This document shows, piece after piece, positions 1-7,925 of a stretch of DNA of 64,000 nucleotides; position 1 is the first letter of the stretch; each line of letters starts with the position of its first letter. The translations under genes and the position numbers were made by a program. This DNA comes from Peribacillus simplex (lineage in GTDB: Bacteria > Bacillota > Bacilli > Bacillales > DSM-1321): contig NZ_LNNH01000055.1 in NCBI RefSeq assembly GCF_001542915.1, positions 62,001-126,000 of the forward strand, read 5' to 3'. The notes below the pieces were generated by a model. It was not told where the DNA came from, ran no database searches, and was given only the letters and a program-made list of their open reading frames with translations.

Positions 1-753
1 CTGAGAGTGGCTACTAGGTAAACGTTGAACGAACAAAACAGTTGCCTATTCATTCCACGCGCTGCAGACCGCAACGGTTTTGTATTAGGAACGATTGTAA
101 CACCTGGAAATACACATGATAGGTTTTAGAGCCTCTTATTGATCAAGTGATTGAGAAAGTTGGAAACCCACAAGCTGTTGCCGCAAATGCCGCTTATAAA
201 ACACCGGCAATTACAAACTATCTATTTAACAAAGAATCATACCGGCTTTACCCTGTACACGTCCTCGAACAGAAGAGGGGTTCTTTCGCAAACATGACTA
301 GGTATACGATGAACATTTTGATTGTTAGCTTTTAACGTACTCAACAACCAACGAATAAAGAGGGCTATCGTGAGTACAAATCTCCCCAATACACCTGTGC
401 AACCTGCTCATCTTTATCACGATGTACAGACAACGAAATTCATCAGAAAGTGGTGACACAGCATATCTGGCAAACACATGTGGAAGGTCAGATCATCTGC
501 GTCATCAACAAGATGGAAACCCTATCTATCCGAAACGTAAAGAAACGATTGAGCGTGTATTCGCAGATGCAAAAGAAATGGTATGCGTTGGACTACTTTA
601 AGGGGACTTAAAAAATTGTCGTTGCAGGCGATGCTTACTTTCGCTGCCATGAATGTAAAGAAGATGGCCAATTGGACATGGAAAGGTCCAATACTGGCCT
701 TACAAAGGGGACGAGCCCTGATCTCTAAAATTCAGGCGAACATTCGAAGATAA
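1..753 (+). pseudogene. Decayed IS1182-family transposase (C-terminal part)
   Basis: Conceptual translation in shifting frames gives an IS1182-type DDE transposase. The pieces are a VTPGNTHD stretch near 100-120, IEKVGNPQAVAANAAYKTPA near 147-210, a CATCSSLSRC cysteine segment near 395-425, ERVFADAKE with the likely catalytic Glu near 550-580, and AMLTFAAMNVKKMANWTWKG near 625-690, ending at TAA 751-753. At least two frame changes (near 240 and 480) and an internal stop near 600 break it. The N-terminal half lies outside the window. A second, internally deleted member of the same family is at 12084-12246 and shares the 3' end. The family name is from recognition, not a search. Confidence 0.85.
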
Positions 754-756
754 TTT

Positions 757-795
757 AAAAGGGGTTCGGAGTAATAGATTCCGAACCCCTTTTGT
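757..795 (+). terminator. Terminator at the 3' end of the IS1182 remnant
   Basis: Stem AAGGGGTTCGGA / TCCGAACCCCTT with loop GTAATAGAT, followed by TTTGT. It lies directly after the transposase stop. The equivalent place in the second IS remnant (12214-12245) has another strong hairpin with a different stem sequence. Confidence 0.75.
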
Positions 796-804
796 CTACA
801 AACT

Positions 805-831
805 GAAACGACCATTTAAAAATGGTCGTTA
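805..831 (-). terminator. Hairpin after the MltG-domain gene
   Basis: Inverted repeat AACGACCATTT / AATGGTCGTT with a three-base loop, just downstream of the stop at 839. The T-run on the minus strand is short, so termination strength is uncertain. Confidence 0.45.
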
Positions 832-838
832 ATCCTTG

Positions 839-1315
839 TTATTTAAATATGATGGATATGATTTTTTCTGTCGTCATTTCACTGTCCACCTCATATGTTC
901 CAGGGCGTAAACCGTTGGCCTTGCCTTTCTTCTCAACCTCTTTAGAAAATGCATTAGCATTTTTAATGACTTTTGCTTTTTGAAGGTCTTTCCCTACATC
1001 GATGCTTGTCGAACCTTTAGACACACGCAGGACTGTGCGGTAAACGATTTTTTCCTTCGGTTCTTTTTCTGTTTCTGCCGCTTTTGCCGCATCCATCTGT
1101 TTTTTAATGGATTCCGCTTCAGCAATCTGATCTTCCCATTCTTTTTCTGAATGAATGACATACCCTTTGCTCGTGAGGGAATCTTTCATTTCATCTTCAG
1201 AAAGTTTCTCCGAAGTGCCCGTAGCTTCCCCTGGGCCAAAGAAGTATACTGCTCCGCACAGACCGGCAGCAACAATGAGGCCACCTGCAAAACTGCGCAA
1301 TGATTTAGATGTCAT
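839..1315 (-). CDS. Small membrane-anchored MltG/YceG-like domain protein
   Basis: A 158-residue protein with an N-terminal signal anchor (SLRSFAGGLIVAAGLCGAVYF). A charged linker follows, then a C-terminal region (VLRVSKGSTSIDVGKDLQKAKVIKNA...GLRPGTYEV) that resembles the LysM-like/YceG subdomain of endolytic transglycosylase MltG. The catalytic half of MltG is absent at this length, so an enzymatic role is doubtful; a cell-envelope-binding role is inferred. The ATG at 1315 is preferred over the upstream ATG at 1336 because AAAGGAGG lies about nine bases before it. It overlaps the end of the upstream gene (1305), which implies translational coupling. Confidence 0.75.
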   Translation of the reverse strand: MTSKSLRSFAGGLIVAAGLCGAVYFFGPGEATGTSEKLSEDEMKDSLTSKGYVIHSEKEWEDQIAEAESIKKQMDAAKAAETEKEPKEKIVYRTVLRVSKGSTSIDVGKDLQKAKVIKNANAFSKEVEKKGKANGLRPGTYEVDSEMTTEKIISIIFK

Positions 1316-1685
1316 TGGCAACGGTCCTCCTTTCATTCTTCGCTTTTATGTAAGGAGTAAGCAAGTTTTCAATCTCATTTTCTGGATGTTTTGTTTTCAA
1401 TGCAATGCTTTCAGTTGAATAGCCCCGCTTATGTAAATCAAGCACTTCACGCAATAAGTTCCGTTTTTCCGAAGACAGAGCAAGAACGCCTGCCTCTTGT
1501 GCCGTAATTTCTGCATCTATCTCGATGTTCCTGATTTTTTCTTGTAATACACTCATTTCATCTGCAAATGAGCTGGCAAGCTGCTCCATTTGTTCGTCCA
1601 CTTTTACGGAATCCTTTTTACTAAACGATAAAATGAACAGTAAAACTGCTGCACCAAACAAAATGACAAGAGCCCATTCCATCAT
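1305..1685 (-). CDS. Membrane-anchored coiled-coil protein (SwrB/YlxL-like)
   Basis: A 126-residue protein. Residues about 4-20 form one transmembrane segment (WALVILFGAAVLLFILSF), residues about 30-65 a charged coiled coil, and residues about 75-115 an HTH-like segment (LREVLDLHKRGYSTESIALK). This layout resembles SwrB (YlxL) of the flagellar operon and the DUF6115 group. No flagellar genes are adjacent here, so a role in motility is only a suggestion. It is followed with an 11-base overlap by the MltG-domain gene; the two probably form an operon. Confidence 0.7.
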   Translation of the reverse strand: MMEWALVILFGAAVLLFILSFSKKDSVKVDEQMEQLASSFADEMSVLQEKIRNIEIDAEITAQEAGVLALSSEKRNLLREVLDLHKRGYSTESIALKTKHPENEIENLLTPYIKAKNERRTVANDI

Positions 1686-2178
1686 TCTATGTCCCTCCTT
1701 AATCTTTGTATCTATTGTCTCGCTTTCTAATTATATATTGATTTGTCTCAAAACTCGATTTAAAAGAACAAAATACCACAATAGTCACATTTTTATGTAA
1801 AAAAAAGGCGCAATATGTCCATCACTCCCGATTCTTCTTGATTAACTGGAAGATCGACCTTCCAGTTAAGGACTATTTTACCACATGTCCATACTTTTTG
1901 ATAGCTAGGGAGGCCAGGTCTAATGTTGGGACTACTTGTGAGCAATTTTTGATGCATGTTTAGAAACCTTACCGACCCTTGCTGATTTATTCGCTTTTCA
2001 AGACGACCATGTCTTGCCTCCATCCAGGCAATCCTTCGAAAAGTAGATAAACATGACAAATACAGTTCAAAACGATAAGATATAGATATAAGGTTCCTTT
2101 TCCTGTTTCATAAAATAGGTAAAAATTATCCCATGTCATTCTTTTATTGGATGCATGCAAGATTATAAGGAGGAAACT
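1686..2178. other. Intergenic region with a strong inverted repeat
   Basis: About 490 bases with no convincing gene. It contains a perfect 9-bp inverted repeat, AACTGGAAG / CTTCCAGTT, around ATCGAC at 1841-1864 and an A/T-rich stretch before ywnF. An open minus frame at 1793-2059 has no family resemblance and no good ribosome site, so it was not called. Confidence 0.5.
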
Positions 2179-2625
2179 ATGAATATTAAACTAACGAATA
2201 TACCGCGTTTCATGCAGGCAGAAATCGAACAGCTTCAAGCAAAGTTATCTCCTTTGTTGAAGAAAAATATGAAATATGGCTTTTTATCGACTGTGATGAT
2301 CGGGTTTTCCGTCATCAATCTTTTTTTCCTTTTATTTAAGAACGAATCATTATCGACCTCGAATATTGCGCTAGGTATCTATGCATTGATTGGGGCAGTC
2401 GGGTTCGCACTATTAAAAGAAAATAAACACAACCAAAAAGAAATCGCGAGAATGAGCCGGAATTATATGTTGGAGAGAATCAAAAAAAGCAGCTATGTAA
2501 CGGATGCGCGGAAAAGTAATTATTATAAAAAGATGAATGAGCAGCCCCTATATGCCATGAATGTTTTTTTTGAGTTTCTTGCAGAAGAACAGCAAAGGAA
2601 GGATCAGTCCTTCCATAATGAATGA
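2179..2625 (+). CDS. YwnF-like DUF5392 membrane protein
   Basis: A 148-residue protein resembling B. subtilis YwnF (DUF5392). It has a cytoplasmic N-terminal helix, two hydrophobic segments near residues 36-52 (FLSTVMIGFSVINLFFLLF) and 60-78 (NIALGIYALIGAVGFALL), and a long basic C-terminal helix. Function is unknown. The start at 2179 is set by AAGGAGG seven bases upstream; an upstream in-frame ATG at 2155 lacks a site. It is monocistronic, between an intergenic region and a convergent stress gene. No strong plus-strand terminator is visible. Confidence 0.8.
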   Translation: MNIKLTNIPRFMQAEIEQLQAKLSPLLKKNMKYGFLSTVMIGFSVINLFFLLFKNESLSTSNIALGIYALIGAVGFALLKENKHNQKEIARMSRNYMLERIKKSSYVTDARKSNYYKKMNEQPLYAMNVFFEFLAEEQQRKDQSFHNE

Positions 2626-2635
2626 TAAAGGCAAA

Positions 2636-2670
2636 AAAAAAAGCCCCTTCTTGAACAATCAAGAAGGGGT
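2636..2670 (-). terminator. Orphan minus-strand terminator
   Basis: Stem CCCCTTCTTG / CAAGAAGGGG with loop AACAAT. On the minus strand it is followed by a long run of T. The T-run points away from ywnF, and no recognisable minus-strand gene lies upstream of it before the next terminator at 2771-2813. Confidence 0.7.
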
Positions 2671-2770
2671 CAATGCTGTTGCCAGAAGCGGTCCGGAAGT
2701 CATCAACATTTGTCTTCACCATTAGGTGGAACTCGGTGGCCATCATCCTATCAAGCAATAGTAAGAGATA

Positions 2771-2813
2771 GAAAAAACAAACGCAAGCCCCTCATGAACT
2801 CACAAGGGGCTTT
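2771..2813 (-). terminator. Terminator of the general stress protein gene
   Basis: Stem AAGCCCCT / AGGGGCTT separated by an 11-13 base loop, with TTTTTTC on the minus strand, 18 bases after the stop at 2831. Confidence 0.8.
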
Positions 2814-2830
2814 TATGTTTATGCATGAAT

Positions 2831-3274
2831 TCATTCACTTAATACGGGGTCGGCAATGACAAGGATCTTTCCTGCCTTGATATCTTCCACGTATTGATCG
2901 ACGTCTTCTTCCTCCAATCCCATATCCAATAGTGGTTTCCTCAAGCCGCCTGCTCCTGAGGCTGCCCCGGCTGCCGCTCCCCCAAATGTAGCGAATATCG
3001 GCCCGGCTGCCAATATCGGTCCTATTCCCGGTACGGCCAATGCACTCATTCCAATCAATAAGCCAGTCAATCCGACAGCTCCGCCTGCTGCTGCACCAGC
3101 AACCAATCCATCTGTCCTTGTCGGGCTGACTTCTTCCGCTTCATTCGGCAATTTGTCAACGTTTTTTGCTATGATAGATATTTGATCGGAAGTATAACCT
3201 TGTTGCTTTAAGTTCTCTACTGCTTCAGTCGCTTTTTTTTCATTTTCATATATTGCTATAAACCTCTTGTCCAT
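2831..3274 (-). CDS. General stress protein 17M-like (YflT domain)
   Basis: A 147-residue protein. The N-terminal region of about 60 residues (AIYENEKKATEAVENLKQQG) matches the heat-induced YflT/GSP17M domain. A Gly/Ala-rich hydrophobic stretch at about residues 57-110 and an acidic C-terminal helix (LEEEDVDQYVEDIKAGKILV) follow, as in DUF1269-like stress proteins. Its biochemical role is unknown. Start: AAAGGAGC eight bases before ATG. A sigma-B-type promoter at 3309-3333 supports general-stress control. Confidence 0.85.
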   Translation of the reverse strand: MDKRFIAIYENEKKATEAVENLKQQGYTSDQISIIAKNVDKLPNEAEEVSPTRTDGLVAGAAAGGAVGLTGLLIGMSALAVPGIGPILAAGPIFATFGGAAAGAASGAGGLRKPLLDMGLEEEDVDQYVEDIKAGKILVIADPVLSE

Positions 3275-3308
3275 GGTATCTGCTCCTTTAAAAGTAATGT
3301 ACTATACA

Positions 3309-3333
3309 ATACCCTTACTAGAGCTTTTCTAAC
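3309..3333 (-). promoter_or_regulatory. Sigma-B-type promoter of the general stress gene
   Basis: On the minus strand GTTAGA (3333-3328), a 13-base spacer, and GGGTAT (3314-3309) match the sigma-B consensus GTTTAA-N12-14-GGGTAT with an exact -10. It lies 35 bases before the start codon of a GSP17M-type gene. Confidence 0.7.
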
Positions 3334-3353
3334 CTTCCAAGTAAAAATGAATG

Positions 3354-4601
3354 TCACTCGCGAATTTGCCCCTGTCCATAAATGAAGTATTTGCTCGAAG
3401 TCATCGCTGGCAAGCCCATTGGTCCACGCGCATGGAGCTTTTGTGTGGAAATGCCGATTTCTGCACCATAACCAAATTCGAAACCATCGGTAAAGCGGGT
3501 GGAGGCATTGTGATAAACAGCTGCTGCATCTACTTTATTTAAAAATATGGAAGCGTTTTGTTCAGCTTTCGTAAGGATCGCTTCGGAATGTTTCGTACCG
3601 TATTGGTTAATGTGCTCGATGGCTTCCGATACATCTTCGACAATTTTCACGCTGATTTTCAATGCTAAATATTCATTTGACCAATCTTCCTCCGTAGCAG
3701 CTTGCGCTTTCGGGAAAGTATGACAAACCTCTTCATCCCCGAATATTTCTATTCCCGCATCATCGAGGAGCGTCAGCAAGCGTCCGCCATTTCCTTTAAA
3801 CCAGTTTTCATGAATAAGAAGGCTCTCGATTGCATTGCACACGGATGGGCGCTGTGTTTTACCGTTTAATACAACGCGCTCGACCATGGCGATTTCTGCC
3901 GTTTCATCGATAAAGATATGGCAATTGCCTGCTCCTGTTTCAAGGACAGGAACAGTGGACTCCTTAATGACCGTTTCTATTAAATTCTTACCACCTCGGG
4001 GAATCAAAACATCTAAATACTCATTAAGATGGAAAAGCTCCTTTGCGGTTTCACGGCTCGTATCCTCGATTAACTGTACAGCTTCCACAGGAATATCCGT
4101 TTTCGCCAAGGCCTTATGAATGGAGGAGACCAATGCCATATTGGAATGTCTCGCTGATGAGCTTCCCCTTAACAGGACGGCATTCCCCGTTTTTAAAGCT
4201 AATGTAGCCGCATCGATGGTTACATTGGGCCTTGCTTCATAAATCATTCCGATAACACCGATTGGCACCCGCAGTTTTTTAATCAATAAGCCGTTTTCTT
4301 TTTCAATCGTTTCCAATGTTTCGCCGATAGGGTCTTTTAAATCCATTAAAAGCTTTATCGCAGCTGCCATATCATCAATGCGTGCATCGTTTAACATGAT
4401 TCGATCCAATATTGATTCACTCAAGCCTTTTTTGCGGCCTTCTTCAAGATCTTTTTGGTTTTCAATCAATAGACTTTCCTTATCGTTTACTAGTTGCTCT
4501 GCTATTTTCTCGAGTGCCTCATTCTTCTTTTTTGTAGTCAATCCGATTAGCTGATAACTGGCCGCTTTCGCTGCCTTTCCTTTTACCGTCACTTCACTCA
4601 T
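3354..4601 (-). CDS. proA: Gamma-glutamyl phosphate reductase
   Basis: The 415-residue protein is the same length as B. subtilis ProA. It reduces gamma-glutamyl phosphate with NADPH to glutamate-5-semialdehyde, the second step of proline synthesis. It belongs to the ALDH superfamily; the catalytic Cys is Cys255 in [12 protein letters not shown], and [10 protein letters not shown] and [12 protein letters not shown] form cofactor-contact loops. The start at 4601 has AGGGGG eight bases upstream; a longer in-frame start would overlap proB. It follows proB by 38 bases in one operon controlled by the upstream T-box. Confidence 0.95.
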   Translation of the reverse strand: MSEVTVKGKAAKAASYQLIGLTTKKKNEALEKIAEQLVNDKESLLIENQKDLEEGRKKGLSESILDRIMLNDARIDDMAAAIKLLMDLKDPIGETLETIEKENGLLIKKLRVPIGVIGMIYEARPNVTIDAATLALKTGNAVLLRGSSSARHSNMALVSSIHKALAKTDIPVEAVQLIEDTSRETAKELFHLNEYLDVLIPRGGKNLIETVIKESTVPVLETGAGNCHIFIDETAEIAMVERVVLNGKTQRPSVCNAIESLLIHENWFKGNGGRLLTLLDDAGIEIFGDEEVCHTFPKAQAATEEDWSNEYLALKISVKIVEDVSEAIEHINQYGTKHSEAILTKAEQNASIFLNKVDAAAVYHNASTRFTDGFEFGYGAEIGISTQKLHARGPMGLPAMTSSKYFIYGQGQIRE

Positions 4602-4639
4602 TTCAAATGCCCCCTTTTCTTCCTTTAGATTGATTTGAG

Positions 4640-5728
4640 CTATGCTTTCACCCATTTATCACGGTGGATGACCTCGATGGAAGTGATCACAAGCTCGGTT
4701 GTCCGCTTGCCCATGGCCTGTTTCAATTCCTCATCGGAATAAAGAACCTCACCGCGGCCCAGCAATCCATTTGTGCCAAAGACTTCGACGACATCCCCCT
4801 TGTTAAAAACGCCTGTTATTTCATAAATTCCAGCGGGCAATAGACTGCTTCCATTCGAAACCAACGCCCGTTCAGCGCCTTCATCAACGAAGATTTTTCC
4901 GGAAACCTGTGAATGAAGGGATATCCATTGTTTGTTTTTCGTTACGGTCGTCAAGACATCATTGCCGATGTATGTGCCGTCCCCGTCGCCCTCGAGGATC
5001 TTGATGAGTTTTTCACTTCCCGCTCCAGACCCTATAAATACTTTCACCCCAAGTGAAAGTGCTGTCTGGGCTGCAATCAGCTTCGATTTCATCCCCCCTG
5101 TCCCTACATTGGAGACTGCACCTTTTGCCATCTGCAATAAATCTTCCGTAACTTCGGAAAGCTTATCAAATCGTTTAGCCTCCGGGTTCGTATGCGGATT
5201 GGAATCATAGAGACCATTGATATCCGTCAAAATGATCAAGTGGTTGGCGTGTACCAGGCCGCTCACTAAGGCGGAGAGCATATCATTGTCACCAAAGGTC
5301 AGCTCTTCGACGGATACCGTATCATTTTCATTGATAATCGGCAGGATGCCGCGTTCAAGCAATTCCATCAGTGTAGCATAGGCATTCTTATATCTGTCTT
5401 TTTTCGAGAAATCCTTCCGTGTCAGCAGAATCTGTGCCGGGACGATTCCAAACTGCCCCAACTGTTCCATATATGACTGAATCAGCAAACTTTGCCCAAC
5501 AGCCGCAGCCGCTTGCTTTCCTTTAAGCGTCACAGGCCTGGTCGGATATCCAAGCTTACGAAATCCGGTCGCTACAGCCCCTGATGAAACAAGGACCACT
5601 TCATGTCCGGCATTCCTTAAAGCTGCCACTGCCTGAATGTGATCGGAAAATTTGCTTTGATCGATTTCACCTTGTGAGTTGGTTAAAGAACTACTTCCTA
5701 TCTTAACTACGATGCGTTTCTTTTCCAT
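4640..5728 (-). CDS. proB: Glutamate 5-kinase
   Basis: The 362-residue ATP:glutamate 5-phosphotransferase catalyses the first step of proline synthesis. The amino-acid kinase domain starts with [10 protein letters not shown] and includes [17 protein letters not shown] and the GTGGMKSK nucleotide loop. A C-terminal PUA domain spans about residues 275-360. The enzyme is normally feedback inhibited by proline; here transcription should also respond to uncharged tRNA-Pro through the T-box. It is the first gene of proBA. The ATG has a GAGGACTG-type ribosome site. Confidence 0.95.
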   Translation of the reverse strand: MEKKRIVVKIGSSSLTNSQGEIDQSKFSDHIQAVAALRNAGHEVVLVSSGAVATGFRKLGYPTRPVTLKGKQAAAAVGQSLLIQSYMEQLGQFGIVPAQILLTRKDFSKKDRYKNAYATLMELLERGILPIINENDTVSVEELTFGDNDMLSALVSGLVHANHLIILTDINGLYDSNPHTNPEAKRFDKLSEVTEDLLQMAKGAVSNVGTGGMKSKLIAAQTALSLGVKVFIGSGAGSEKLIKILEGDGDGTYIGNDVLTTVTKNKQWISLHSQVSGKIFVDEGAERALVSNGSSLLPAGIYEITGVFNKGDVVEVFGTNGLLGRGEVLYSDEELKQAMGKRTTELVITSIEVIHRDKWVKA

Positions 5729-5761
5729 CGTTTCAGTCCTCCAATAAATATCTTAGCCATG

Positions 5762-6000
5762 AAAAAAAGCCCTTTTCATCCTCGAAATAAGGACGAAAAG
5801 GGCTGCTCTCCGTGGTACCACCTTCATTGAACGCAAGTTTCATGCATTCCACTTTGCCTGATAACGCCAGGATTTGCGCCTATGTTTTGCATAGGACTCA
5901 AGAAGCAGGTTCTGCGCTTTCCTGTCACGGGCCTTCCAGCAATTGACGCCGCTCTCTGTCACAGTCATATCTCGCATACTAATCTTCTCTCAACGTTCAT
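5762..6000 (-). promoter_or_regulatory. T-box riboswitch (proline type) of proBA
   Basis: The minus strand carries the T-box core GGTGGTACCACGGAGAGC at 5828-5811. A terminator follows (5804-5769, stem AGCCCTTTTC...GAAAAGGGCT plus T-run 5768-5762) that overlaps the antiterminator sequence. The Stem I region extends to about 6000 with AGTA-like and AGAGAG elements. In the expected specifier loop, GAACCTGC is read as GAA-CCU with the codon at 5909-5907, which would pair with tRNA-Pro. T-box control of proBA is known in Bacillus. The specifier assignment is inference from motif position. Confidence 0.9.
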
Positions 6001-6065
6001 GGTTTTAATATAGTATGCAAAATTATCTTCTTGATGTCAATAACATTCCTTGCACTACAGACTTC

Positions 6066-7274
6066 TTATAGTGCCATGGCAGGACCGAAGAACTCATAGT
6101 GAATGTTTTCAGGTTCGACCCCTAACTCCTTCAGGCAAGTGATGAGCGCTTTCATGAAAGGGACAGGGCCACAAATATAATAGTCAGCTTCAGGCTTTAC
6201 ATGGAGGCTCAATAATTCCTTATCGATATACCCATCCTTCACATAATTTTGCAGCTGCTTATCTTGCTCATCCGGATTTTTATACACGAACGAAAATTGA
6301 TAGCTCACGAGTTTCTGTGCTAGGTCTGTCAGTTCGCCTCTAAACGGCTGCACTTTTCCGTTATCGGCTGCATGAATGAAGTGTACATCACGTTCGGGTG
6401 TTTGATCGGCCACTGCATGCACCATGCTCATGAAAGGGGTTATCCCGACGCCGCCGGCGAGGAAGACGACAGGTGTCCTTTTTTCCAGGTCGATGGTGAA
6501 ATGGCCCGCAGGAACGGTTAAGTCAAGACTGTCCCCCACCTGGATGGAATCGTGCAGGTAGTTCGAGACTCTGCCATCCGGAGAGCTTCCCTGCCTCTCT
6601 TTTTTGACGGAAATCCGGAAGTGGTCTTTTCCAGCGGCATCCGACAAACTATATTGCCGATTGAAAAGATAGCGTTCACCAGGTATCGCGATCCGGACGG
6701 TTACATATTGGCCAGGAAGGAAGGATGGAATTACAGCACCATCTGCCGGTTTTAAATAAAAGGATGTGATTACATCACTTTCCGGCACTTTTTTGACGAC
6801 TGTGAATGATTTGAAGTCTGCCCAGCCCCCTTCTTGTTCCGAAGCTTGATCGTACATTTCCTTTTCGATGCTAGTGAAGACTCCGGCGATGATACCATAG
6901 GCATCCCCCCAGGCTTGGAGGATCTCCTCTGTAGCTGCTTCCTGTAATACTTCCTTGATTGCCGCCAATAAATATTCCCCGACGATGGGATAATGCTCAG
7001 GCTTGACGGCAAGGCTTCTGTGTTTTTGCGCAATTTGCTTGACCACTGGCAAGATCGATTCTAGTTGATCGATATTTTTGGCTGCTGCCAAAACTGTGTT
7101 GGCAAGTGCATGTTGCTGCCGTCCTTTCTTCTGATTGGCATGATTGAAAATATTCAATAATTCCGGATGTGCTTCAAAAAGATTTTTGTAGAATACGGTT
7201 GTGATGGTTGTACCATGCACCTCTAATACCGGCACTGTGGATTTAATAATATCGATGGTTTTCTGGGATAGCAT
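6066..7274 (-). CDS. hmp: Flavohemoglobin (nitric oxide dioxygenase)
   Basis: A 402-residue protein that converts NO and O2 to nitrate using NAD(P)H, protecting against nitrosative stress. The globin domain covers residues 1-140 with proximal His85 (AQKHRSL). The FAD domain includes RQYS (206-209) and the NAD domain GGVGITP (274-280), followed by YYICGP and a YEFFGP end. The start at 7274 has AAGGGG upstream; longer in-frame starts lie inside the promoter. It is divergent from nsrR across a 170-base region containing two palindromic NsrR-like sites. It is transcribed towards the proBA leader with no clear hairpin terminator. Confidence 0.95.
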   Translation of the reverse strand: MLSQKTIDIIKSTVPVLEVHGTTITTVFYKNLFEAHPELLNIFNHANQKKGRQQHALANTVLAAAKNIDQLESILPVVKQIAQKHRSLAVKPEHYPIVGEYLLAAIKEVLQEAATEEILQAWGDAYGIIAGVFTSIEKEMYDQASEQEGGWADFKSFTVVKKVPESDVITSFYLKPADGAVIPSFLPGQYVTVRIAIPGERYLFNRQYSLSDAAGKDHFRISVKKERQGSSPDGRVSNYLHDSIQVGDSLDLTVPAGHFTIDLEKRTPVVFLAGGVGITPFMSMVHAVADQTPERDVHFIHAADNGKVQPFRGELTDLAQKLVSYQFSFVYKNPDEQDKQLQNYVKDGYIDKELLSLHVKPEADYYICGPVPFMKALITCLKELGVEPENIHYEFFGPAMAL

Positions 7275-7290
7275 AAATAAACCCCTTCTC

Positions 7291-7319
7291 ATAAACAAGT
7301 ATTTTGAATACATGTTTAT
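7291..7319. promoter_or_regulatory. Probable NsrR operator at hmp
   Basis: A 29-bp near-palindrome. The left arm ATAAACAAGTATTT and the complement of the right arm agree at 12 of 14 positions. The core AAGTATTTTGAATACAT resembles the NsrR consensus ATGTATTT-AAATACAT. It sits 17 bases upstream of the hmp start codon, a good place for a repressor to block hmp. Confidence 0.7.
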
Positions 7320-7344
7320 ATTAGAACGGAACGAACTGAAAAGC

Positions 7345-7363
7345 AATATATTTCATACATCTT
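7345..7363. promoter_or_regulatory. Second NsrR-like site between hmp and nsrR
   Basis: AATATATTTCATACATCTT. Its complement begins AAGATGTAT, the left half of the classical NsrR site, with a weaker second half. It lies in the shared hmp-nsrR region and could serve either promoter. Confidence 0.4.
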
Positions 7364-7444
7364 TTCAGTCGCTAAAGTTTGATGTTTATAAATTGTTCAC
7401 ATTTATGATATAGTCAAATGGGGATAGAATGTGAGGCGATAGAC

Positions 7445-7906
7445 ATGAGGTTGACGAGTTATTCCGATTACTCACTTAGAGTGTTGATTTACCTGGCTTC
7501 CCACGACCAAAGCAAATTATCAAATATAAAAGAGATTTCGGAAGTTTATCAACTATCCAAAAATCATTTGATGAAGATCGTCCATAATTTAGGTAAATTA
7601 GGCTATATCGAGACGATACGTGGTAGAAATGGCGGTTTTCGCCTGGCAAAACCGCCTGCAGAAATAAACGTCGGGGAAATTGTAAGGAAAACCGAAGAGG
7701 ATTTTTATTTGGTGGAATGTTTTAAAGATCACGGCAACTGTATCATTTCTCCTGTCTGTTCATTGAAATTTGCCCTAAATAATGCTCTGGATGCTTTCCT
7801 ACAGGTCCTCGATCAATATACGATTGCAGACTTCATTGAGAATAAAGTGATGCTCAAAGCCTATTTCGATTCTGTTAAACAGCATGACGAAGGGACCGAT
7901 TCTTAA
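7445..7906 (+). CDS. nsrR: Rrf2-family NO-responsive repressor NsrR
   Basis: A 153-residue winged-helix regulator. The N-terminal HTH (MRLTSYSDYSLRVLIYLA, recognition helix SKNHLMKIVHNLGKLG) and wing (TIRGRNGGFRLA) are typical of Rrf2 proteins. Cys92, Cys99 and Cys105 (ECFKDHGNC...VC) are the NsrR ligands of an NO-sensitive Fe-S cluster. In Bacillus NsrR represses hmp and nasD. The ATG at 7445 was chosen because family members begin MRLT; an upstream ATG at 7418 would add nine residues. It is divergent from hmp, and its stop codon lies inside the terminator hairpin. Confidence 0.92.
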   Translation: MRLTSYSDYSLRVLIYLASHDQSKLSNIKEISEVYQLSKNHLMKIVHNLGKLGYIETIRGRNGGFRLAKPPAEINVGEIVRKTEEDFYLVECFKDHGNCIISPVCSLKFALNNALDAFLQVLDQYTIADFIENKVMLKAYFDSVKQHDEGTDS

Positions 7907-7923
7907 AGATCGGTCCCTTTTTT
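7891..7923 (+). terminator. nsrR terminator
   Basis: Stem AGGGACCGAT / ATCGGTCCCT with loop TCTTAAAG, followed by TTTTTT. The nsrR stop codon is in the loop. Confidence 0.9.
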
Positions 7924-7925
7924 CA

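Noticed and set aside
1793..2059. 88-codon minus-strand frame
   Set aside because: No ribosome site, no recognisable motif; it runs through the perfect inverted repeat at 1841-1864.
2480..2758. 92-codon minus-strand frame overlapping ywnF
   Set aside because: It reads through a terminator hairpin and T-run and overlaps ywnF in antisense; a short RNA is a better explanation.
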